The notes under the pieces: model-generated | Database searches by the model: none | What the model was told of the DNA's origin: nothing | Seen by the model: the letters and a program-made list of their open reading frames with translations, nothing else | Part shown: positions 53,326 to 61,125 of the stretch, piece after piece | How positions within the stretch are numbered: position 1 is the first letter of the stretch | Layout of the letters: each line of letters starts with the position of its first letter | Origin: an uncultured Bacteroidota bacterium | GTDB taxonomy: Bacteria > Bacteroidota > Bacteroidia > Chitinophagales > LD1 | Assembly (NCBI GenBank): GCA_903919075.1 | Contig: CAIXGR010000047.1 | Span: 1 to 64,000 of the forward strand | Reading direction: 5' to 3' | DNA length: 64,000 nt | Made by a program: the position numbers and the translations under genes

Positions 53326-54213
53326 TTACTTTATAAACCTCGGGCTAACTACCAAATCCTTAACCCCAAGCGCATAATTATAAAACCCTTCATTGGTTTT
53401 TACGCCTAAATAGCCAGCAGTAACCATATTAATCAATAAAGGACAAGGTGCATATTTCGGGTTGCCAAACCCTTCGTGCAATACGCGTAGAATGGCAAGA
53501 CAAACATCTAATCCAATAAAATCTGCTAATTGCAAAGGGCCCATAGGGTGGGCCATTCCAAGTTTCATTACTATATCAATTTCTTCAACACCAGCTACTC
53601 CTTCATATAAAGTATAAATAGCTTCGTTAATCATAGGCATCAAAATTCTATTTGCTACAAAGCCGGGATAGTCATTTACCTCAACCGGGCTTTTGCCAAG
53701 TTTTAATGAAAGCTCCATAATGGTTTTCAATACTTCATCGCTGGTGGCATAACCTTTTATTATTTCCACCAATTTCATTACCGGTACCGGGTTCATAAAG
53801 TGCATGCCTATTACTTTATCGGCGCGGTTAGTAGCAGCAGCAATTTTGGTAATAGAGATGGAAGAAGTATTCGAAGCCAGAATAGTTTCTTTCTTACACA
53901 ACTCATCCAGCTGCTTAAAAATTTTCAATTTAATTTCCGAATTCTCAGTAGCCGCTTCAATTACTAAATCAGAATCTTTACAGGCATCGAGAGTAGTACC
54001 GGTAACAAGATTTTTTAGAGTTGAGTTTTTTACTTCTTCTTTAATACTGCCCTTCGCCACCATCCTATCCAGGTTTTTTGAAACAGTAGCTACTGCCTTT
54101 TTCAAAGCATCTTCCGATACATCTACCAGCGTTACATTAAAACCATTCATCGCAAAAACATGGGCAATGCCATTACCCATGGTGCCTGCTCCTATAACTG
54201 AAATTTTCCGCAT
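53326..54213 (-). CDS. hbd: 3-hydroxybutyryl-CoA dehydrogenase
   Basis: The 295-residue enzyme oxidises 3-hydroxyacyl-CoA with NAD. The N-terminal Rossmann loop is ISVIGAGTMGNGIAHVFAM. DLVIEAATEN, ILASNTSSISIT, GMHFMNPVPVMKLVEII (catalytic His) and NDYPGFVANRILMPMINEAI follow, and the C-terminal dimer domain has LGMAHPMGPLQLADFIGLD. Length and motifs fit the short single-domain form. It may serve butyrate, phenylacetate or fatty-acid metabolism; the paaN-like gene is in the same window but 50 kb away. Confidence 0.95.
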   Translation of the reverse strand: MRKISVIGAGTMGNGIAHVFAMNGFNVTLVDVSEDALKKAVATVSKNLDRMVAKGSIKEEVKNSTLKNLVTGTTLDACKDSDLVIEAATENSEIKLKIFKQLDELCKKETILASNTSSISITKIAAATNRADKVIGMHFMNPVPVMKLVEIIKGYATSDEVLKTIMELSLKLGKSPVEVNDYPGFVANRILMPMINEAIYTLYEGVAGVEEIDIVMKLGMAHPMGPLQLADFIGLDVCLAILRVLHEGFGNPKYAPCPLLINMVTAGYLGVKTNEGFYNYALGVKDLVVSPRFIK

Positions 54214-54257
54214 CTTTTTATTTAATTAAATTCTCCGTAAAGGTTACCAAATATTTT

Positions 54258-55658
54258 CTATCCAATTCGAAATGTTGTTAATACCCAATTCTTATTCAGG
54301 TCAATAACCGCAGCACCACAATAGGTACACACATCATCAGTTGTATCTGTATATGGCGCCCCGCACGATGAGCATTCGTAGCTATAAACAGTTTCCTTAG
54401 CCGGTGTTTGCAATGCCTTAATATTTTTAGATAAAGTAAGCGTAAAGCCATGCGTGGTAGCTTCTTCGTCTAGCATCGTTAATCTTGGCTGTAGCGATAC
54501 CCTTTTATAAGTTACACTAAGTAAAAAAACTAGGTTAAGTCTTTCATTCTCTTCACTAAAGTTCGATAATGCCACATCATTCAAGTAAAGGCGGTCAAAA
54601 ATAAAATTACCGCTGGCCGCTTTTATCTTCAAAATGTTTGCAACAGTTTCGCTATCAGCAAAGCGCGATAATTTTTTTTCATCCCCACCGGTCATCACTT
54701 CCATAATTTGCATAAAAACGTTTGATGCAATATCTTCCATTCGGTGTGTTGAAAAAAGAGTGTCATTTTTGGTAAGTTCCAAAAGTTGTTCTTGCGCATT
54801 ATCTTCCAATGCTATTGAAGCATTATCATAATCATCCGCCTGAGTTATTTCACCAAGCACCCAATCATATGATGCATTATTGGTAAGTGTTCCGCAACTT
54901 GAGCACCGGCTTATCTCTCCCATTTTTATGTCTAACGGTGCGCCGCAATTGGGGCAGTTATCATTATCATACAAATTTTTTCCCGGGCTCGCATCGCTTC
55001 TTTTTATAAAAGTCCAGTATTCTGTATCGCTGTCATCTTCGTATTGCTCATTAAAAACCGGGTATTTATTACTAATAAATGAATCGTCCATTATAAATCC
55101 TATGGCTACATCTGCTGTATGATAATGGCCTTCTGTATTTGTTTTTACAACCTTAATGCCACTAATACGAATGTTGCTTAATTTGTTGGTTTGCGATAAT
55201 TTGTTCATCATCTCAAACTGTGCTGTGTAGCGCTGATACACACCATCCGAAATCCATTTTCTTACCTGTTTTAAATCTTTATTTTGCCAGGCACTTTGTA
55301 TGGCCATAAAAGAAGTGTGTATTTTTTGTGCATCTAACCCTTCAGGAAAACTATCTGCCGGGTCTGTGTCCGAAACTATATTACCTCCACCGGTAGACGC
55401 AGATTTTGCTTTGGCGGCGCTTATTATAAATATTACAACAATGAATACAATAATAACCACCAAAAAATCAGGGCTTCCCCCTCCGCCGCCACCATAGTAA
55501 CCTCCGCCGCCATAATGCCCACCTCCGCTGCTATGGCCACCACCACCTCCATGCCCTCCGCCGCCGCCGCCAGCACGTGCCCAAATCTCGCTACTGTATA
55601 AAATGCACAGTAATGCTAAAACGTATGTCTTGTTTAAGGCAGTGAAAAGTTGTCGCAT
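54258..55658 (-). CDS. Membrane protein with Gly/His-rich loop, TIM44-like domain and two zinc ribbons
   Basis: The 466-residue protein has a signal or anchor segment (~1-27), a Gly/His/Tyr-rich loop (GGGGHGGGGGHSSGGGHY) and a transmembrane helix (FLVVIIVFIVVIFIIS). A TIM44/Tim44-like domain (~108-250) follows, then a zinc ribbon (CPNCGAPLDIKMGEISRCSSCG). A second beta domain and a C-terminal zinc ribbon (CSSCGAPYTDTTDDVCTYCG) close it. It is directly downstream of the SPFH-GYF gene. The design recalls zinc-ribbon membrane partners of SPFH proteins in envelope-stress systems (for example B. subtilis YdjG with YdjI). Function is inferred from this only. Confidence 0.75.
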   Translation of the reverse strand: MRQLFTALNKTYVLALLCILYSSEIWARAGGGGGGHGGGGGHSSGGGHYGGGGYYGGGGGGSPDFLVVIIVFIVVIFIISAAKAKSASTGGGNIVSDTDPADSFPEGLDAQKIHTSFMAIQSAWQNKDLKQVRKWISDGVYQRYTAQFEMMNKLSQTNKLSNIRISGIKVVKTNTEGHYHTADVAIGFIMDDSFISNKYPVFNEQYEDDSDTEYWTFIKRSDASPGKNLYDNDNCPNCGAPLDIKMGEISRCSSCGTLTNNASYDWVLGEITQADDYDNASIALEDNAQEQLLELTKNDTLFSTHRMEDIASNVFMQIMEVMTGGDEKKLSRFADSETVANILKIKAASGNFIFDRLYLNDVALSNFSEENERLNLVFLLSVTYKRVSLQPRLTMLDEEATTHGFTLTLSKNIKALQTPAKETVYSYECSSCGAPYTDTTDDVCTYCGAAVIDLNKNWVLTTFRIG

Positions 55659-55742
55659 GGGTTAATTGGCTTTATTGAAGAATATATTAGTTCAATCTCA
55701 AATAAAAAGCGTGAAATAATATGGCATGTAATTTTTGGTTAG

Positions 55743-56840
55743 TTACCCTGCAGGCGGTGGTGGTGGCATGTTGCTAAACATAGAAGAAAGTTCCCCTACA
55801 GAATCGGCCTTTGCCCATTGTGCCATACCTGCTTTCCATACCAGCGATTCGCGTTTTAACGAGCCACCGGTTGCCATTTGCGCCATTTGTTCCATACTAA
55901 AGGGGCCGGTTTGCTGTCCGTTTACTGCTATAAAAAATTGCAGCACAGGTGGTGGGTTGTTTGTGTTCTGTTGTGCATTTTGATTTAAGGCATTATTTAG
56001 CGTATTGGCCATCATGTTGCCAACGCCAACGCCAACACCAAGCCCTGCGCCCATGCCACCTATACCTTCATTCGCAGCAGCTGTTTCAATACTTTGCGCG
56101 GTTTTCAATTGCGCCAGTTTTTGCATATCTATTTTATTAAGGCGAGAGTATTCGAATATTTCTTTCTTCAAATCATCTGGCATGCTTACATTCTCAATCA
56201 AAAATTTATTGATGGCAAGGCCGTAAGCTGCAAAATCATCGTTCAATTTATTCTGGCATAGTTGCGAAAGTTCCTCAAGATTAGCTGCAAATTTATCTAT
56301 AGTAATATCGCCACTTCCCGCGGCACTCGAAAACTTGGTTACCATCAGGCTTCTAAGTTGCCCTGCAATTTCTTCGGTACTGTATTGTCCTTCAGTGCCG
56401 GCTACCTGTTGAATAAATTTTCCTGCGTCTACGATATGAAAAGCAAATGTTCCGAAAGCACGCAATTCTATCATGCCAAAACGAGGATCGTTTATTGTAA
56501 TTGGATTTTTAGTGCCCCATTTTTGTCCCAGGAATTGCCTGGTGCTTGCAAAAAATACATCTGCCTTAAATGGGCTTTGAAATCCGTATTTCCATCCCTT
56601 AAGGGTTGCCAGAATAGGCATGTTCTGTGTTTCAAGAGTATACATACCCGGTTGAAATACATCAGCTATTTTGCCTTCGTTTATAAATACCGCTTGCTGC
56701 GATTCGCGCACCGTAAGCTTGGCATTCATTTTAATTTCGTTCTCGTAACGAGGGAACTTCCATATTAAAGTGTCTGTAGAGTCATCGGTCCATTGTATAA
56801 TATCAATAAACTCATGGCTTAATTTATCAAATAGTCCCAT
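55743..56840 (-). CDS. SPFH-domain protein of the YdjI type with C-terminal GYF_2 domain
   Basis: The 365-residue protein begins MGLFDKLSHEFIDIIQWTDD, typical of the YdjI-like (virion-core-like) SPFH branch. The SPFH/band-7 fold runs to about residue 240. A Gly/Met/Ala-rich linker (IGGMGAGLGVGVGVGNMMAN) follows, then a GYF_2 domain (FFIAVNGQQTGPFSMEQMA... SLVWKAGMAQWAK) and a proline tail (MPPPPPAG). SPFH proteins organise membrane patches, and GYF domains bind proline-rich peptides. The GYF domain could bind the proline tail of its own neighbours. The pair with the downstream zinc-ribbon TIM44 protein is the point of interest. Confidence 0.85.
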   Translation of the reverse strand: MGLFDKLSHEFIDIIQWTDDSTDTLIWKFPRYENEIKMNAKLTVRESQQAVFINEGKIADVFQPGMYTLETQNMPILATLKGWKYGFQSPFKADVFFASTRQFLGQKWGTKNPITINDPRFGMIELRAFGTFAFHIVDAGKFIQQVAGTEGQYSTEEIAGQLRSLMVTKFSSAAGSGDITIDKFAANLEELSQLCQNKLNDDFAAYGLAINKFLIENVSMPDDLKKEIFEYSRLNKIDMQKLAQLKTAQSIETAAANEGIGGMGAGLGVGVGVGNMMANTLNNALNQNAQQNTNNPPPVLQFFIAVNGQQTGPFSMEQMAQMATGGSLKRESLVWKAGMAQWAKADSVGELSSMFSNMPPPPPAG

Positions 56841-56915
56841 ATAGGTGTTTTTAAAATTTAAATAAAGATTGTTGTTTTAGGTTGAATATTCTAAATATTT
56901 ATATTTTTTAAGATT

Positions 56916-59309
56916 TTACTCCTTTATTAATTTCTTAGTAACCCCATTTCCAGATTTGTCTGTCAGCTTTACAAAATAGCTGCCTGCTGCAATGTTTTTC
57001 AAATTTAAACTTATCGAATTCTGAGTGTTCGAAATTTTGCATGTAAAAAATTTTTTACCCAAAATATCAAATATTTCTGCCTGGTTAAAAGTATTTATTT
57101 CAAAACTTACTGTCAAAGTTTCTGCAGTCGGGTTAGGATAAAGCTTAATGTTTTGCAACGGATTTATTTGTTGTATTCCTGTTTGCAATGGGCAACTTAC
57201 CCTGGTATTAGTATCAGTACGCAGATTTGAATTGTAAATGGCTAAGGCATATTCGCCCTTTTGTATATTATAAATGGTTATCGTCCCAACTCTGTCGGAA
57301 TCATTATACTCTGTATTTACCAAAAACGAGTCTGCAAATGCCCAGTCATCATGCTGTGTTGGGCGGTACATTAATACAAGGCTATCTTCTTTGTTGCTAA
57401 TAAATGTTGAATCCAGATAAGCACCCGTAGTTCCGTTATAGTTAATAGTTGCTGTAGCGTTAAAGGTTGAATCAAATATGCCGTTTACAGTCCAGTATCT
57501 ATGGTTATTCAAATGAAGCCCATGAATCGGATTAAACATAGCATCTGCTGCAATCCAATTGTGTTCCACCCGCAGTAAAACCGAATCTGTGCCCATGGAA
57601 TTAACTTTTACATTCATTAACCCAAAGCCGTAATTGTAATTACCGGTATCCTTAATTATTTTCCATTCGTCGTTTATAGCGTCTTGCAAATCTTCATCAA
57701 AATCAGGAACTATATATACCGGTCGAAAAGGAAGTGTGGTAGTGCGGCTTGTACATTCTCCGCTCACCATAACTGTTTCAGTAACGCGGCTCATATCCTG
57801 GTTGAAAAAGGAAATCTTTACCGGTACGTTATTGTAGTAATGCTGTGCATGGCTAATACGTTGGCGTATTTGATAATTTACTAAATAATTTGCGCTAACT
57901 GGTTCAACCTCGCTATGCTCAATAGATAAATGGGTAAAGCCCGGCTGTAGTACCCAATCATTAAAATAATTGGTTAAATCAATACCAGAGCACTGGCTTA
58001 AAAAATCGCGAAGCTTTTCGGTGCTGCCATTTTTATAGGCATAGTAATCAATATAATTTTTTACGCAATGAAAGAAAAGCGAATCTCCCATATAGTAGCG
58101 TAAGGTATGAATCACATTTGCACCTTTATCATACACCGTTGTGCCGTAAGTCATATCATGCGGAATATTGCCTACCGGGTAATATCCTTGGTCGTTTATA
58201 TTTCCCATTTGCAAAACGTTTTGCAATTTTATACGCATTTGTTGTTTTGCTGAATCAATCCCGTAGGTGTATTCATAAAATGTAATTTCATTATATGATG
58301 CCCAGCCCTCATTAAGCCACATTTCTTCCGAACTATCGCAGGTTACCAGGTCGCCAAACCAATGGTGGCTTAGCTCGTGGGCCATAGTCGACTCACAAGT
58401 ATTAAAAAAAGTAGGCACGTTCGGGTTTAAATAATATTCCGAAAAAATGATGTTAGTGGCATGTTCCATAGCCCCATAAGCAAAAGGAACTATGCAATAC
58501 CCTACCCTTTCCCACCGGTATCGCCCCCAAAGTTTTTCCTCATTATGGAAAACTTCATGCAGGTGTACAAATTGCGATTTAAGCATGGTAGTATCTGCTG
58601 CCACCGCACCCAATTCAACTGGTATTGTTCCATTCATCCCATTTACAGTATCGGTTAAAGTTGTAAATTTAGCCACCGCTACCGATGCCAGATAAGAGGG
58701 TATGCTTTCATATAATTTCCAGTGCCATATATTAATGGTAGCGTTTTGTACTGTATCTAACAATACGCCGTTACAAAAAGCTTTATGAATGTTTCGGGTG
58801 GTAACATAATACTCGTAATAGCTGCGCACCTTAAAATTATCGAAGCACGGAAACCAAACTTTCCCAAAATTATTTGGAGTAGACACAAAACTTACCCCGA
58901 TATTATATGCCATGGTTCCATTCCAAAAAAAACCGCCAAAGTCGTTGGATGGTTGTAATGGGTGGCCGTGATAAAAGATTTCAAGCGTTGCAGAATCTCC
59001 GGTATTAAGTGCCGAGGGAAAATTAATGTTCAGTATGGAATCGTTATAGGTAAATACTTGGATAGTGCTATTTACTTTTACCGAATCAACAGTAAGATTA
59101 AGCAGGTCCAGGTGAATGGCCTGTACATTATTCATCTTAGCTTTTACGCCAATAGTTACATCGCCTGTAAGAATATGATTTGTGAAAACACTAAAGTCAA
59201 GCCTCATCAAATAAGAATGAATATCTATAGTATCTCCGCGCAAATCATCGGCAAATAGGCAGCTATTAAATGCTAAAAGCAAAATAACTATACTGAGTTT
59301 TCCTTTCAT
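56916..59309 (-). CDS. T9SS-secreted M1 family aminopeptidase
   Basis: The 797-residue protein has a signal peptide (MKGKLSIVILLLAFNSCLFA). An M1 domain follows with GAMEHATNIIFSEY (exopeptidase GAMEN-like motif), the zinc site HELSHHWFGDLVTCDSSEEM and WLNEGWASY. It ends with a type A T9SS sorting domain (IKLYPNPTAETLTVSFE ... NIAAGSYFVKLTDKSGNG). It is expected to be active on or outside the cell surface, unlike the other M1 protein in this window, which carries a barrel. It is first in a minus-strand run with the SPFH pair, but the gap is about 75 bp and co-transcription is uncertain. Confidence 0.93.
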   Translation of the reverse strand: MKGKLSIVILLLAFNSCLFADDLRGDTIDIHSYLMRLDFSVFTNHILTGDVTIGVKAKMNNVQAIHLDLLNLTVDSVKVNSTIQVFTYNDSILNINFPSALNTGDSATLEIFYHGHPLQPSNDFGGFFWNGTMAYNIGVSFVSTPNNFGKVWFPCFDNFKVRSYYEYYVTTRNIHKAFCNGVLLDTVQNATINIWHWKLYESIPSYLASVAVAKFTTLTDTVNGMNGTIPVELGAVAADTTMLKSQFVHLHEVFHNEEKLWGRYRWERVGYCIVPFAYGAMEHATNIIFSEYYLNPNVPTFFNTCESTMAHELSHHWFGDLVTCDSSEEMWLNEGWASYNEITFYEYTYGIDSAKQQMRIKLQNVLQMGNINDQGYYPVGNIPHDMTYGTTVYDKGANVIHTLRYYMGDSLFFHCVKNYIDYYAYKNGSTEKLRDFLSQCSGIDLTNYFNDWVLQPGFTHLSIEHSEVEPVSANYLVNYQIRQRISHAQHYYNNVPVKISFFNQDMSRVTETVMVSGECTSRTTTLPFRPVYIVPDFDEDLQDAINDEWKIIKDTGNYNYGFGLMNVKVNSMGTDSVLLRVEHNWIAADAMFNPIHGLHLNNHRYWTVNGIFDSTFNATATINYNGTTGAYLDSTFISNKEDSLVLMYRPTQHDDWAFADSFLVNTEYNDSDRVGTITIYNIQKGEYALAIYNSNLRTDTNTRVSCPLQTGIQQINPLQNIKLYPNPTAETLTVSFEINTFNQAEIFDILGKKFFTCKISNTQNSISLNLKNIAAGSYFVKLTDKSGNGVTKKLIKE

Positions 59310-59342
59310 TAAAGCACTGAATTTAGAGGCGTGAAGATAAAA

Positions 59343-59363
59343 AGTATATAGTAGGTAGTATTA
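59343..59363. repeat. Possible three-copy heptad tract AGTANNN
   Basis: AGTATAT, AGTAGGT and AGTATTA follow in register. The match is weaker than in the other three heptad tracts because three positions vary. It lies between the divergent M1 and SCO genes. Confidence 0.35.
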
Positions 59364-59486
59364 AGATTTAAAGGTGGTGTCATATCAGTTTAACAAATTA
59401 ATTAGAACAGGCATTTTTGAACAAATACTTACATACAACCAGTTTCTGATTTTTCTGTTATAAATTGCGCCCGCTTTAAAAAATTT

Positions 59487-60206
59487 ATGAACGACAAACG
59501 ACTTAAAATACTGGCACTGGCAATTGTTTTAATCATGCCGGTTTTTTTCCTGCTTGTTTTTCAACCACTTGGTAAAATACCTCGCCCAAAATCGCCGCCA
59601 AAAATGTTTGCCACAGGCACAAAAGAGGGCACAAATAATAAAGGTGAAAAGGTTCAGGATTCGGTTTACCACACTATACCCAATTATAAATTCGAAACAC
59701 AAAATGGCGATTCGCTCGAGTTGGATTCACTGCACGGCAATATTTATGTGGCCGATTTTTTCTTTGCCACCTGCCCCGGTATTTGCCCAAAGCTGAGCAA
59801 TAGCCTTGAAAGAGTGCAGCAGGCCTTTGTGAAGGATAATAACTTTAAAATAGTATCTATTAGTGTAGACCCTGCCAAAGATACCTTGCAAGCATTAAGA
59901 AAGTATGCCGCTATGCACAATGCCATACCCGGCAAATGGTATTTTTTGCGGACTGATAAAGAAGATGTTTTTAAACTGGCCCGCGAAGGATTTTATGTTA
60001 CCGCCAAAAACGATGAAGACGGCGGCCCCGAAGCCTTTATGCACAGCGAAAAATTAGTATTGATAGACCAAGATGGCAACATACGCGGCTATTACAGCGG
60101 TGTTGATACCAACCGGGTACTAAAAATGATGGGCGATATTGTACTACTACTTCGGCAAACGGAAGATGGATTTAGTTTCGATCAGAAAAAGCCGAAAGCA
60201 AAATAA
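59487..60206 (+). CDS. SCO1/SenC family copper chaperone
   Basis: The 239-residue protein has an N-terminal anchor (LAIVLIMPVFFLLVFQPLG) and a thioredoxin-fold domain. The copper site CPGICPKLSN (CxxxC) comes first and the conserved His is in FMHSEKLVLID. SCO proteins deliver copper to the CuA centre of cytochrome c oxidase. The following DUF420 and CxxC genes fit the same role. A mildly AT-rich promoter region precedes it; no clean TAnnTTTG octamer is seen. Confidence 0.92.
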   Translation: MNDKRLKILALAIVLIMPVFFLLVFQPLGKIPRPKSPPKMFATGTKEGTNNKGEKVQDSVYHTIPNYKFETQNGDSLELDSLHGNIYVADFFFATCPGICPKLSNSLERVQQAFVKDNNFKIVSISVDPAKDTLQALRKYAAMHNAIPGKWYFLRTDKEDVFKLAREGFYVTAKNDEDGGPEAFMHSEKLVLIDQDGNIRGYYSGVDTNRVLKMMGDIVLLLRQTEDGFSFDQKKPKAK

Positions 60207-60224
60207 TGTATAACTAAAGTTTTA

Positions 60225-60770
60225 ATGATGTTGAAAGCCGTAATTAATAGAAACGATAGAGTAGCTTACAGTTTAATAGCCATAGTTTCGGTAGTTGTAT
60301 TTGCTGCCGTGGTATTGTTGCGTTACGATGCCGTAAAAATTAACCCCGGTTTCGATGCGCATATCTTTGCACGGGTAAATGCAGTTATCAATTTTATGGT
60401 TTCTGTTTTACTAATATGCGGCTATGCGGCTGTAATGAATAAAAAATACGAACTGCACAGAAATTTAATGCTTACTTGTATTCTTCTTTCTACGCTGTTC
60501 TTGGTTTCATACATAGCCCACCATTTACTGGCACCCGAAACACATTTTGGCGGAAGCGGGGGGCTTAAATATTTTTACTTTTTTATTCTGGCTACTCATA
60601 TTGTATTGGCGGCCATTATTTTGCCCTTTATCCTGTTTACTTCCTACCAAAGTTTATCGGGCGATTTTGCAAAACACAAAAAAATAGCGCGCTATACATT
60701 TCCCATTTGGTTGTATGTATCTATAACTGGCGTGTTGGTTTATTTAATGATATCGCCATATTATTCGTAA
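60225..60770 (+). CDS. DUF420 family membrane protein (CtaM-like)
   Basis: The 181-residue protein has five hydrophobic helices and conserved His residues near their ends: KYELHRNLMLT, YIAHHLLAPETHFGG, ILATHIVLAA and KHKKIARYTFPIWLY. This is the DUF420/CtaM pattern. CtaM of Staphylococcus is needed for cytochrome oxidase assembly. It lies 18 bp after the SCO gene and 30 bp before the small CxxC gene, so they form one operon. Confidence 0.88.
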   Translation: MMLKAVINRNDRVAYSLIAIVSVVVFAAVVLLRYDAVKINPGFDAHIFARVNAVINFMVSVLLICGYAAVMNKKYELHRNLMLTCILLSTLFLVSYIAHHLLAPETHFGGSGGLKYFYFFILATHIVLAAIILPFILFTSYQSLSGDFAKHKKIARYTFPIWLYVSITGVLVYLMISPYYS

Positions 60771-60799
60771 CACGAGGCGGTAATTTTTATATTTGTAGT

Positions 60800-61036
60800 A
60801 TGAAACGCTATATTTCTTCCATCATAACAATGTTGCTTTTGGTGGCGCTCTATTTGCCATCATTTTCGCAATGTGCCATGTGCGCCGGGCAGGTTGAATC
60901 GGCACATGGCGCGGGGTCATCTGTGGCGGAGGGTGTCAATAAAGGGGTTCTTTACATTTTTATGATGCCTTACCTTATTGCCGGCACTTTGGGATATTTT
61001 TGGTGGAGGGCCAGAAAAAAAGCCCAAATGGAATAA
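60800..61036 (+). CDS. Small exported protein with CxxC motif and C-terminal helix
   Basis: This 78-residue protein has a signal peptide (MKRYISSIITMLLLVALYLPSFS), then QCAMCAGQVESAHG and one transmembrane helix (VLYIFMMPYLIAGTLGYFWW) with a basic tail. The CxxC could bind a metal or haem-related ligand. Similar small proteins occur after the SCO and DUF420 genes of Bacteroidota, suggesting an oxidase-assembly role. The ORF-track start lies inside the previous gene and is rejected. Confidence 0.7.
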   Translation: MKRYISSIITMLLLVALYLPSFSQCAMCAGQVESAHGAGSSVAEGVNKGVLYIFMMPYLIAGTLGYFWWRARKKAQME

Positions 61037-61063
61037 CCTTTTAATAACTGTAAAATAATATAG

Positions 61064-61091
61064 GAAGGGACTTTGACAACAAAGTCCCTTC
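61064..61091. repeat. Perfect 12-bp hairpin upstream of fused E1 gene
   Basis: GAAGGGACTTTG and CAAAGTCCCTTC are exact complements around ACAA. No T-run follows on either strand, so a simple terminator is unlikely. The left arm overlaps a possible -33 element. Confidence 0.75.
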
Positions 61092-61096
61092 GTGCT

Positions 61097-61104
61097 TATA
61101 TTTG
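61097..61104 (+). promoter_or_regulatory. Putative promoter of fused E1 gene
   Basis: TATATTTG matches TAnnTTTG exactly. A TTTG 21 bp upstream lies in the left arm of the perfect hairpin. Confidence 0.55.
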
Positions 61105-61125
61105 TGTTCTATACATCCTAACACC

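Noticed and set aside
56262-56768. 168-codon plus-strand ORF
   Set aside because: It is the complement of the SPFH gene and has no coding signature.
61064-61091. Plain intrinsic terminator
   Set aside because: The stem is perfect but neither strand has a following T-run.
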